The notes beneath the pieces were generated by a model that saw only the letters and a list, made by a program, of their open reading frames with translations, searched no databases and was not told where the DNA came from. The position numbers and the translations under genes were made by a program. A DNA stretch of 5,613 nt from CAMBDR01 sp046597185 (GTDB taxonomy: Bacteria; Pseudomonadota; Gammaproteobacteria; Burkholderiales; Burkholderiaceae_D), in contig JBKJLF010000005.1 in NCBI GenBank assembly GCA_046597185.1, positions 1-5,613 of the forward strand, in the 5' to 3' direction. The number at the start of each line of letters is the position of its first letter. Position 1 is the first letter of the stretch. Of the stretch, positions 1 to 5,613 are shown piece by piece.

Positions 1-132
1 ATTGCCGGGCAGGCAGAACGCTTTGATCTCTTGGCGCGTATCAAACATCATCCTTTTCCTGGTGGCAAGGCATTACGCACGCCCGCCCTGGTGCTGGGGA
101 TGTTGTACTATCGCTTACGGGACTATTTTTAA
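1..132 (+). CDS. C-terminal fragment of an unrecognised protein
   Basis: The first frame is open from the window edge to a TAA at 130-132 and gives a 43-residue tail ending in YYRLRDYF. The composition looks protein-like: basic and aliphatic residues alternate, with a hydrophobic stretch TPALVLGMLYY near the end. The start and most of the gene lie outside the window. I do not recognise the family, and the fragment is too short to assign a function. A competing reading in the second frame, running to 229, is rich in Cys and Trp and looks like a shadow. The gene is co-oriented with the PilZ gene but separated from it by 175 nt, so they need not share a transcript. Confidence 0.5.
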   Translation: MAGQAERFDLLARIKHHPFPGGKALRTPALVLGMLYYRLRDYF

Positions 133-307
133 ACTGGGAGGGCATGGCGTGCCGTTTGTTGCGGGAAGCTTTCAATTGCGCTTTGGAAAGCAGAAATTCA
201 ATTGCGAGCCAGATCAGATCAACGCATAATAGCGTTCAGGGCATGATTGATGCAACACAGCATGCGCAAAGTATCAAGGTAACCGTATTTTTCGGCAGGA
301 ATCAAGC
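133..307. other. Non-coding spacer upstream of the PilZ gene
   Basis: No convincing gene or RNA is visible here. The 10-mer TTCAATTGCG occurs twice, at 171-180 and 197-206, with no obvious role. A weak promoter-like pair (TTGATG at 247-252 and TATCAA at 272-277, 19-nt spacer) could serve the PilZ gene, but each hexamer matches the sigma-70 consensus at only 4 of 6 positions. Confidence 0.4.
297..301 (+). promoter_or_regulatory. Ribosome binding site of the PilZ gene
   Basis: AGGAA lies 6 nt before the GTG at 308. This spacing is what selects GTG as the start; the next in-frame ATG (368) is 20 codons further in and would delete the RxxxR arginines. Confidence 0.65.
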
Positions 308-631
308 GTGAACGAAGACCAAAGACAAAATGATCGGAAGGTTATCAGAACCCGTGCTTTATTACGCATGGATGGAATTGATCAATTTCTCGTGCGCACC
401 ACCGATATCAGCCACACGGGTATGGGGATCGCCTGCCCACATCCATTGCAAACAGGGCAAGCCGGGCAAATTGCGTTTGAAATGTTTTTCAATGGCAAAA
501 ATAATCAAATAGCGGTTCGGATCAAGGTGATGTATTGCATTTACAACAGCCAGGATGGGTTTAAGGTGGGCTTGCAATTTGTTAACTTGGATATGACCAA
601 CGCCGGGGTGATCAGTAAATTTATGCTGTAA
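308..631 (+). CDS. Single-domain PilZ protein (probable c-di-GMP receptor)
   Basis: This is a 107-residue protein made almost entirely of one PilZ domain, the small beta-barrel that binds cyclic di-GMP. Both parts of the ligand signature are visible: an arginine pair in RxxxR spacing at R10-R14 (with a second at R16-R20) and DISHTG at 33-38, matching D/NxSxxG. The rest has the alternating beta pattern of the fold, ending in GFKVGLQFVNLD near residues 87-98. No signal peptide, membrane segment or second domain is present, so it is probably a cytoplasmic adaptor that changes a partner on binding c-di-GMP. The partner cannot be read from sequence. The start is a GTG with a good AGGAA. It is convergent with the DUF4124 gene and only about 2.2 kb from a GGDEF-family gene. 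The domain call is strong; c-di-GMP binding is inferred from the motifs. Confidence 0.85.
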   Translation: MNEDQRQNDRKVIRTRALLRMDGIDQFLVRTTDISHTGMGIACPHPLQTGQAGQIAFEMFFNGKNNQIAVRIKVMYCIYNSQDGFKVGLQFVNLDMTNAGVISKFML

Positions 632-636
632 ACCGT

Positions 637-660
637 AGGGTGAGCACAGGTGCCCACCCT
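637..660. repeat. Imperfect inverted repeat, REP-like hairpin
   Basis: The arms AGGGTGAGCA and TGCCCACCCT pair over 10 positions with a single A/C mismatch around a CAGG tetraloop. The hairpin sits 5 nt after the PilZ stop codon, between two convergent genes. No T-run follows it on either strand, so it is not a textbook intrinsic terminator, although it could still stop transcription or protect both 3' ends. The GTAGGGTG...CACCCT core resembles dispersed palindromic repeats seen in many proteobacterial genomes (recollection, not a search). An 8-nt match to one arm, CAGGGTGG, occurs at the window end after guaA. Confidence 0.6.
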
Positions 661-678
661 GGAAGATAGCATCAGGTT

Positions 679-1221
679 TTATTGACAGCCCTCTAAAATC
701 TTTCGGTTTTCCCGCGCATTTTGCGCCTTTTGCTCGTCGGTAAGATATACCCGCTCGCCATTTTTATCGGTCTGAGTGATTCTTGCACCCGAATCCAGAT
801 TGCGCTGATTGGCCCGTGTAGCCTCACAGTTGCGTTGCATAATCTGCCGTTTTTCCGCTTCAGCGGCGTCTTTTTTATCTTTTTCAGCTTGCTCTTGCTT
901 GCGTTTATTGTAATCTGCATTGCGATCGGCCGTTGTCAGCGGCCCCGGCTTGGCGCTAGCCGCCGCGCTGGCAGCCGCTGCAGCATCTTGATTCTCGCCC
1001 GTTTTGTTCTTTTCCGGGGTCGGTGGTGTCGGCGCTTTGATAATGCGGTTTTTGGGTGTGTTGGGCGGCGGTGGCGTATCCGAAAACTGCTTGACCCCTT
1101 TTTCATCGAGCCATACATACTGCGCCCAAGCGGCGTTGACGCTGCAAACGCTCAATAGCGCCGCGATAATAAATGACCTCAGCCTTGGCGATTGATGGTA
1201 TTGCTGTGAACTTTGCTTCAT
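679..1221 (-). CDS. Exported DUF4124-domain protein
   Basis: This is a 180-residue protein of unknown function. Residues 1-33 form a Sec signal peptide: a basic start, a hydrophobic core FIIAALLSVCSV and a likely cleavage after AWA at residue 33. A DUF4124 segment follows directly (YVWLDEKGVKQFSDTPPPP, about 35-53), then a Pro-rich stretch, an Ala/Ser run (79-90) and a highly charged, probably helical Lys/Glu/Ala region (98-130). The C-terminal part (132-179) carries two cysteines, C132 and C179, which could form a disulfide in the periplasm. The start at 1221 is chosen over the in-frame ATG at 1233 because GGGA lies 6 nt before it and it gives a normal signal-peptide N-terminus. The gene is divergent from guaB. 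DUF4124 proteins are common in betaproteobacteria and their role is not established. An envelope location is likely; nothing more can be said. Confidence 0.85.
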   Translation of the reverse strand: MKQSSQQYHQSPRLRSFIIAALLSVCSVNAAWAQYVWLDEKGVKQFSDTPPPPNTPKNRIIKAPTPPTPEKNKTGENQDAAAAASAAASAKPGPLTTADRNADYNKRKQEQAEKDKKDAAEAEKRQIMQRNCEATRANQRNLDSGARITQTDKNGERVYLTDEQKAQNARENRKILEGCQ

Positions 1222-1227
1222 ATTTTT

Positions 1228-1231
1228 TCCC
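1228..1231 (-). promoter_or_regulatory. Ribosome binding site deciding the DUF4124 start
   Basis: On the minus strand GGGA is followed by 6 nt and the ATG at 1221. The alternative ATG at 1233 overlaps this site and has no purine-rich sequence at a suitable distance, so the shorter reading is preferred. Confidence 0.5.
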
Positions 1232-1321
1232 ATTTTAGAAAGACTTCAGTCAATTTCGCCATGAATTAGCCGCGCTGTCAATCGAAAATCCAAAAAAAAC
1301 AGTGAATCTCTCTGGAAACCA

Positions 1322-1332
1322 GCAAATTTTGC
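1322..1332. promoter_or_regulatory. 11-bp palindrome in the -35 area of the guaB promoter (possible operator)
   Basis: GCAAATTTTGC is a perfect inverted repeat around a single central base. It lies where the -35 hexamer and spacer of the guaB promoter would be, so a bound protein would be expected to affect transcription. It superficially resembles half-sites of LacI/PurR-type operators (GCAAA...TTTGC), but those have an even-length core with a central CG, which is missing here. The position is seen directly; the operator role is inference. Confidence 0.3.
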
Positions 1333-1343
1333 ACTAATTTCTG

Positions 1344-1349
1344 TATAAT
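1344..1349 (+). promoter_or_regulatory. -10 element of the guaB promoter
   Basis: A perfect TATAAT ends 26 nt before the guaB ATG, placing the predicted transcription start near 1356 and leaving a leader of about 20 nt. No good -35 hexamer is found at 16-18 nt (AGCAAA at 1321-1326 is the 17-nt position), so the promoter may depend on an activator or on the AT-rich upstream DNA, which includes A8 at 1292-1299. Confidence 0.6.
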
Positions 1350-1375
1350 TCGCTTTTGCGCCAATAGGAATTACT

Positions 1376-2836
1376 ATGCGGTTACTTCAAAAAGCACTCA
1401 CTTTCGATGATGTGTTGCTGGTTCCAGCTTACTCTAATATTCTTCCCAAAGATACCTCTCTCAGAACGCGTTTGACGCGCGATATTTGTTTGAGCCTGCC
1501 ACTGGTTTCCGCCGCCATGGATACCGTAACCGAAGGTCGCCTCGCGATTGCGATGGCACAGGAAGGCGGCATCGGCATTATTCATAAAAATCTCACCCCC
1601 AAAGAACAAGCCCGTGAAGTGGCCAAGGTGAAGCGCTTTGAATCGGGCGTCCTGCGTGACCCGATTACCATTCCCCCCACCATGAAAATTCGCGATGTGA
1701 TTGCATTGACGCAGCAATATGGCATTAGCGGCTTTCCGGTGGTGGAAGGTAAGCGGGTAGTGGGGATTATCACCAACCGCGATTTGCGCTTTGAAGAAGA
1801 ACTGGACGCACTGGCCAGTGCCAAAATGACGCCGCGTGACAAACTGGTGTTTGTCAAAGAAGGTGCCGAGCTGGAAGATGCCAAACGTCTGATGAACAAA
1901 CACCGTCTGGAGCGGGTGCTGGTGGTCAACGATGCGTTTGAATTGCGCGGTTTGATCACCGTCAAAGATATTCAAAAAGCGACCGAACATCCTTATGCCT
2001 CCAAAGATATCCACGGCAAATTATTGGCTGGTGCTGCCGTCGGGGTCGGTGCCGATAATGATGAGCGCATCGAATTATTGGTCGCTGCCGGCGTGGATGT
2101 GATTGTGGTCGATACCGCACACGGCCATTCACAAGGGGTGTTGGATCGGGTGAAATGGGTCAAAACCCGCTTCCCGCAAGTCCAGGTTATCGGCGGCAAT
2201 ATCGCCACCGCTGCTGCCGCGCGGGCTTTGGCCGATCATGGTGCTGACGCCGTTAAAGTTGGGATTGGCCCCGGTTCCATTTGCACCACCCGAATTGTGG
2301 CGGGTGTGGGCGTACCGCAAATTACCGCCATTGCCAATGTAGCCAATGCCTTGGCTGGCACGGGCATCCCATGTATCGCTGATGGCGGTATTCGTTATTC
2401 GGGCGATATTTCCAAAGCTCTGGCCGCTGGCGCTTCCACCGTGATGATGGGTTCCATGTTTGCCGGAACCGAAGAAGCACCGGGCGAAGTGATTTTATTC
2501 CAGGGCCGCAGCTATAAATCGTATCGTGGCATGGGTAGCCTGGGCGCAATGGCGGACGGCTCGGCGGATCGTTATTTCCAGGATTCTGCCAATAATGCCG
2601 AAAAGCTGGTGCCCGAAGGGATCGAGGGGCGCGTACCTTACAAAGGTAGCGTGATCGCCATCCTGTATCAATTGGTCGGCGGGGTACGCTCGTCAATGGG
2701 ATATTGCGGTTGCGCCACCATTGACGAATTGCGTGAAAAAGCCGAATTTGTTGAAATTACCTCGGCGGGCATGCGTGAATCGCATGTGCATGACGTGCAA
2801 ATCACCAAAGAGGCGCCTAATTACCGGGCTGAATAA
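1376..2836 (+). CDS. guaB: IMP dehydrogenase
   Basis: GuaB oxidises IMP to XMP with NAD+, the first committed step to GMP, in the cytoplasm as a tetramer or octamer. The 486 residues match the usual bacterial length. The N-terminal barrel half (LTFDDVLLVPAYS, PLVSAAMDTVTE) is followed by a CBS-pair insertion at about 93-205, the regulatory nucleotide-binding module, and then the second barrel half. Catalytic elements are intact: the Cys loop GIGPGSICTTR with C303, the phosphate/IMP-binding ADGGIR with D336, the MGSLGAM stretch at 386-392, and the mobile-flap pair R399-Y400. DTAHGHSQ (246-253) is the expected NAD/IMP-side segment. The start has AGGAA with 5-nt spacing and a consensus -10 just upstream. 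The stop is only 3 nt from the GGDEF gene, indicating one transcript. Nothing appears damaged. Confidence 0.98.
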   Translation: MRLLQKALTFDDVLLVPAYSNILPKDTSLRTRLTRDICLSLPLVSAAMDTVTEGRLAIAMAQEGGIGIIHKNLTPKEQAREVAKVKRFESGVLRDPITIPPTMKIRDVIALTQQYGISGFPVVEGKRVVGIITNRDLRFEEELDALASAKMTPRDKLVFVKEGAELEDAKRLMNKHRLERVLVVNDAFELRGLITVKDIQKATEHPYASKDIHGKLLAGAAVGVGADNDERIELLVAAGVDVIVVDTAHGHSQGVLDRVKWVKTRFPQVQVIGGNIATAAAARALADHGADAVKVGIGPGSICTTRIVAGVGVPQITAIANVANALAGTGIPCIADGGIRYSGDISKALAAGASTVMMGSMFAGTEEAPGEVILFQGRSYKSYRGMGSLGAMADGSADRYFQDSANNAEKLVPEGIEGRVPYKGSVIAILYQLVGGVRSSMGYCGCATIDELREKAEFVEITSAGMRESHVHDVQITKEAPNYRAE

Positions 2837-2839
2837 GTC

Positions 2840-3901
2840 ATGAAAAAACCAGCGAATGACGCACTCACGGCCAACGGCGGCCCCAATTCCGACTTGTCGC
2901 CCATTACACGTGGCCCTGGCCCGGCACCGCACACCATGACGCAGGAAGATTTGGCACAGCAAATAACGCGTTTGCGGCGGATTGGCAAGCGCATATTTGA
3001 TGTGGCCAATTGCGTCATTACGCTCAACGGCATTGCCTCCTCCTTTGCTGTGGGCGAACGTTCCATGCCCGCGCTGGAAGAAGCGTTTTGCGCCAGCATG
3101 GCCACGCCTGAGAGCCTGCGCATCGTTGCCGATACGCGCGAAGATGCGCAATTATCGAAACATCGCGCTGTGGTGGGTGCGCCGTATGTGCGTTTTTATG
3201 TGGCCCATCCGATTCACAATGACCAGCAACAAGTGGTGGGATGCCTGCATCTGGTAGCGTATTCAGGCAAGGCTTTTGGTGTGGATGAACGTCAATTACT
3301 GGATGATCTGGTGGGTTTGATCGAACGTGAATTGCATTTTAATGCGATGAATGCCTCGCAAATTGACCTGATTAAAAAGAATCGCAATTTACGCCGCGAA
3401 TCCCTGGTTGATTCCGTCATCGGCACCTGGAACCGGGTCGCCATTACCCGTATGCTGGCCACGGAAACCGAGCGCTGCTATAACGAAGAAAAACCGCTCT
3501 CGGTGATTCTGGTCGATCTCGATTCGCACAAGCAAATTTGCGATCAATATGGCTTGCCGGCCGCCGATAATGTGCTTTTGAAATTCACCAGTCGCTTACG
3601 CTCCTGCATCCGCCCCAGTGATGCGCTTGGGCGCTACGAGGGCGAAACCTTCATGATCGTCTTGCCCGGCGCATCAGCCATCACCGTCAAAATCGTCACT
3701 GAACGGATACGCCAGGTGGTGATGGCGCAACCCGAATACATTGCCGAGCAAGAAATCAAACTGGTGGCCAGCATCGGCACTGTGTCTACTGACTTGTTCC
3801 CGGCGGCGACGATTGATGATTTGATCACCCAGGCCGATTTAGCCCAGCGCAAGGCCAAAAAAGCCGGGGCAAATCGGGCCAATCATGCCCAGCCAGCCTG
3901 A
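2840..3901 (+). CDS. GAF-GGDEF protein with degenerate active site, between guaB and guaA
   Basis: This is a 353-residue cytoplasmic protein of the diguanylate-cyclase superfamily. Residues 1-32 are a flexible Pro/Gly-rich leader, about 45-165 a GAF sensor domain (FDVANCVITLNG, FCASMATP, PYVRFYVAHPI), about 166-188 a helical linker, and about 190-345 a GGDEF domain. The GGDEF signature reads EGETF (267-271) instead of GG(D/E)EF: the first Gly and the fourth acidic residue are lost, while the third-position metal ligand E269 and the first metal Asp, D226, remain. The usual FKxxND reads HKQICD, so the guanine-contacting Asn is Cys234. The inhibitory-site motif RxxD is kept at R258-D261 with normal spacing. 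Synthase activity is doubtful; binding of c-di-GMP at the I-site is plausible. ATG 2840 lies 3 nt after the guaB stop with no clear Shine-Dalgarno, suggesting translational coupling. An internal ATG at 2936 would drop only the leader. Confidence 0.9.
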   Translation: MKKPANDALTANGGPNSDLSPITRGPGPAPHTMTQEDLAQQITRLRRIGKRIFDVANCVITLNGIASSFAVGERSMPALEEAFCASMATPESLRIVADTREDAQLSKHRAVVGAPYVRFYVAHPIHNDQQQVVGCLHLVAYSGKAFGVDERQLLDDLVGLIERELHFNAMNASQIDLIKKNRNLRRESLVDSVIGTWNRVAITRMLATETERCYNEEKPLSVILVDLDSHKQICDQYGLPAADNVLLKFTSRLRSCIRPSDALGRYEGETFMIVLPGASAITVKIVTERIRQVVMAQPEYIAEQEIKLVASIGTVSTDLFPAATIDDLITQADLAQRKAKKAGANRANHAQPA

Positions 3902-3993
3902 TTTTTCACTGCTCATTTTCATGGCCAGTTGTTATTGTTCATTTCATCCCTGATTTCTCATCCCTCATTTCTCATCCAATAAAGAGCACCAGC
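3902..3993 (+). other. CT-rich spacer before guaA with tandem repeats
   Basis: This 92-nt spacer is strongly pyrimidine-rich on the coding strand. It contains no hairpin followed by a T-run, so read-through from the GGDEF gene into guaA is expected. No consensus promoter was found in it. The guaA ribosome binding site is the modest GAG at 3984-3986, within AAAGAG, 7 nt before the ATG. Confidence 0.5.
3941..3980 (+). repeat. Three tandem copies of a 12-14 nt CT-rich unit
   Basis: Units at 3941-3952 (ATTTCATCCCTG), 3953-3966 (ATTTCTCATCCCTC) and 3967-3980 (ATTTCTCATCCAAT) lie head to tail directly upstream of the guaA ribosome binding site. The first lacks two bases; the last two share an exact 11-mer, ATTTCTCATCC. 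They may reflect slippage during replication or a binding site in the leader. The function is unknown. Confidence 0.6.
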
Positions 3994-5594
3994 ATGCATT
4001 CCAAAATTCTGATTCTTGATTTCGGTTCCCAGGTCACCCAATTAATTGCCCGCCGGGTGCGCGACGCGGGCGTGTTTTCGGAAGTGTTTCCGTTTGATGT
4101 GAGTGATGAATTTGTGCGCAACTATGGCGCGGCGGGCATCATTTTATCGGGCAGCGGCGATTCCACGCTCGAAGGCGATTCGCCCCGTGCGCCGCAGGCG
4201 GTGTTTGAATTGGGGGTGCCCGTGTTGGGTATTTGCTATGGCATGCAAACCATGGCCATGCAATTGGGTGGCGCGGTGGACCCCGGTCATGTGCGCGAAT
4301 TTGGCTATGCCGAAGTGCAGGTTCATGGCAACAGCCCCTTGCTGCAAGGCATACGTGATTTTAGCAATGCCGACGATGCCGCCATGCTCAAGGTATGGAT
4401 GAGCCACGGCGACCATGTATCCGGCCTGCCGCCACAGTTTTGTTTGTTAGGTTCCACCCCAAGTTGCCCGATTGCCGCCATGGCGGATGAAGCGCGGCGT
4501 TTTTATGGCATACAATTTCATGCCGAAGTGACGCATACGGCCCAGGGCAAGGCGATTTTGGGCCGCTTTGTGCATGAAATCTGCGGCTGCCAGTCGGACT
4601 GGAATATGACCGACTATATCGAGGAAGCGGTCGCCAACATCCGCCAGCAAGTCGGTAGCGATGAAGTTATTTTAGGTTTGTCCGGCGGGGTGGACAGCAG
4701 CGTCGCTGCCGCTCTGATTCATCGTGCCATTGGTGCGCAACTGACCTGTGTGTTTGTTGACCATGGTTTGCTGCGCTTAAATGAAGGCAATATGGTGATG
4801 GATATGTTTGCCGACCATTTGGGCGTGAAAGTGTTACGCATTGATGCCAGCGAACAATTCATGCAGCATTTGGCGGGCGTGACCGACCCCGAGCAAAAAC
4901 GCAAGATTATCGGACGTGAATTTGTTGAAGTGTTTCAGGTCGAAGCGGGCAAGTTGGCCAACGCGCGCTGGCTGGCGCAAGGCACGATTTACCCGGACGT
5001 GATTGAAAGCGCGGGCAAGGGCAAAAAAGGCCATACCATCAAGAGCCACCACAATGTCGGCGGCTTGCCGGAAACCCTGAACCTGAAATTGCTGGAACCG
5101 CTGCGCGAATTGTTCTGGATGAAGTGCGCAAATTGGGTGTGGCCCTGGGTTTGCCGTTTGATATGGTGTATCGCCATCCTTTCCCCGGCCCAGGTTTGGG
5201 GGTGCGCATTTTGGGTGAAGTGAAAGCGCAGTATGCCGATTTGCTGCGCCGTGCGGATGCGATTTTTATCGAAGAATTACGTAACGGCACCATGGATTTG
5301 CCTGATCAGGATAGCGAAACGCCACCTGCCAACTGGTATCACGCTACCAGCCAGGCGTTTGCGGTGTTTTTGCCGGTCAAATCTGTGGGCGTGATGGGTG
5401 ATGGCCGCACTTATGAATATGTGGTGGCGCTGCGCGCGGTGCAAACGCAAGACTTCATGACCGCGCATTGGGCGCATTTGCCGCATGCCTTGTTGGGGAA
5501 AGTGTCGAACCGGATTATTAATGAAGTGCGCGGGATTAACCGGGTGGTGTACGATATTTCGGGTAAACCGCCTGCGACGATTGAGTGGGAATAA
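3994..5594 (+). CDS. guaA: GMP synthase (glutamine-hydrolysing), frameshifted near 5115
   Basis: GuaA converts XMP to GMP with ATP and glutamine. Frame 1 (3994-5115, residues 1-374) carries the class I glutamine amidotransferase with C81 in GICYGMQ and H176/E178 in the FHAEVTHT segment. The ATP-pyrophosphatase domain follows, with the P-loop LSGGVDSS at 229-236 and TIYPDVIES at 331-339. At 5113-5117 the frame breaks. Reading resumes one base back as LDEVRKLGVALGLP (5115 onward) and continues through the dimerisation domain (RHPFPGPGLGVRILGEV, GVMGDGRTYEY) to the canonical end SGKPPATIEWE. The pieces sum to 533 residues, normal for the family. Unshifted, translation runs into a Trp/Cys-rich tail ending at 5223. 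Both sides remain well conserved, so a sequencing error or recent indel is more likely than an old pseudogene. It is probably cotranscribed with guaB. Confidence 0.93.
5110..5118 (+). other. guaA: Frame disruption in guaA
   Basis: The codons TTG TTC TGG encode L-F-W in the first frame. Restoring the family reading LF?DEVRKLG needs one extra base between TTG and GAT, or a -1 slip. There is no X-XXY-YYZ slippery heptamer and no homopolymer longer than two, so programmed slippage is not supported. With any single-base insertion the residue before DEVR becomes Leu, Met or Val rather than the usual Lys. Confidence 0.8.
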
Positions 5595-5613
5595 GCCGCC
5601 TTGGTCAGGGTGG
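5595..5613. other. Start of the region after guaA, cut by the window edge
   Basis: Nineteen bases follow the guaA stop. The final CAGGGTGG is identical to the first eight bases of the reverse-strand reading of the 637-661 hairpin region, so a second copy of that palindromic element may begin here. Eight bases are too few to be sure. Confidence 0.25.

Noticed and set aside
2..229. Open frame of 75 codons across the window start
   Set aside because: It is rich in Cys and Trp, overlaps the more protein-like first-frame tail ending at 132, and has no visible start signal. It is treated as a shadow.
721..1158. Plus-strand open frame of 145 codons opposite the DUF4124 gene
   Set aside because: The minus-strand reading has a signal peptide, a DUF4124 segment and a ribosome binding site. 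The plus-strand reading has none of these and is a shadow.
1129..1161. Lipoprotein signal in the DUF4124 protein (LSVC)
   Set aside because: The residue before the Cys is Val, not Gly, Ala or Ser as a lipobox needs, and an AWA cleavage site follows a few residues later.
1253..1281. Minus-strand promoter for the DUF4124 gene: a perfect TTGACA (1276-1281 complement)
   Set aside because: The hexamer 17 nt downstream is CGAAAT, matching the -10 consensus at only half its positions. Not reported as a feature, although the TTGACA itself is real.
1350..1375. Riboswitch or attenuator in the guaB leader
   Set aside because: The predicted leader is only about 20 nt, too short for a known aptamer or attenuator hairpin.
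1382..2014. Long minus-strand open frame of 210 codons inside guaB
   Set aside because: It is antisense to well-conserved guaB coding sequence and resembles no protein I know; it reflects codon bias in guaB.
5107..5123. Programmed -1 ribosomal frameshift in guaA
   Set aside because: There is no slippery heptamer or clear downstream stem, and GuaA is not known to use frameshifting. An indel or sequencing error is simpler.
1..5613. CRISPR arrays, tRNA or rRNA genes, insertion sequences, toxin-antitoxin or phage-defence genes
   Set aside because: No spaced repeats, cloverleaf, transposase or defence-type domains were seen on either strand.

Overview
The window carries the de novo GMP branch of purine synthesis from a betaproteobacterium. 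GuaB and GuaA both read like Burkholderiales proteins. The best guess is an Oxalobacteraceae-type organism with moderate GC, from remembered protein similarity and the presence of a DUF4124 protein; no search was run, so the family-level placement is tentative.

Left part (1-678): the tail of an unrecognised gene ends at 132. A 175-nt non-coding stretch follows, then a small single-domain PilZ protein (308-631, +) with both c-di-GMP-binding motifs intact. A strong imperfect hairpin at 637-660 fills most of the 47-nt gap to the convergent next gene and resembles a dispersed palindromic (REP-like) element. An exported DUF4124 protein lies on the minus strand (679-1221).

Centre and right (1234-5613): a divergent intergenic region holds a perfect TATAAT box for guaB, with an 11-bp palindrome in its -35 area. 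guaB (IMP dehydrogenase, 1376-2836) is followed after 3 nt by a GAF-GGDEF gene (2840-3901). After a 92-nt CT-rich spacer with tandem 14-nt repeats comes guaA (GMP synthase, 3994-5594). No terminator is visible between these three genes, so they probably form one operon, guaB - GAF/GGDEF - guaA.

How the parts fit: GuaB makes XMP from IMP and GuaA makes GMP from XMP, which feeds GTP, the substrate of diguanylate cyclases. The gene between them is a c-di-GMP-family protein whose active-site signature is degenerate (EGETF) while its RxxD inhibitory-site motif is kept. It therefore looks more like a c-di-GMP sensor than a cyclase. With the nearby PilZ protein, the locus links GTP supply to c-di-GMP signalling at the level of gene order.

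The main defect is a one-base frame disruption in guaA near 5113-5117. The two pieces together encode a full-length, otherwise well-conserved GMP synthase, so this is either a sequencing or assembly error or a recent mutation.
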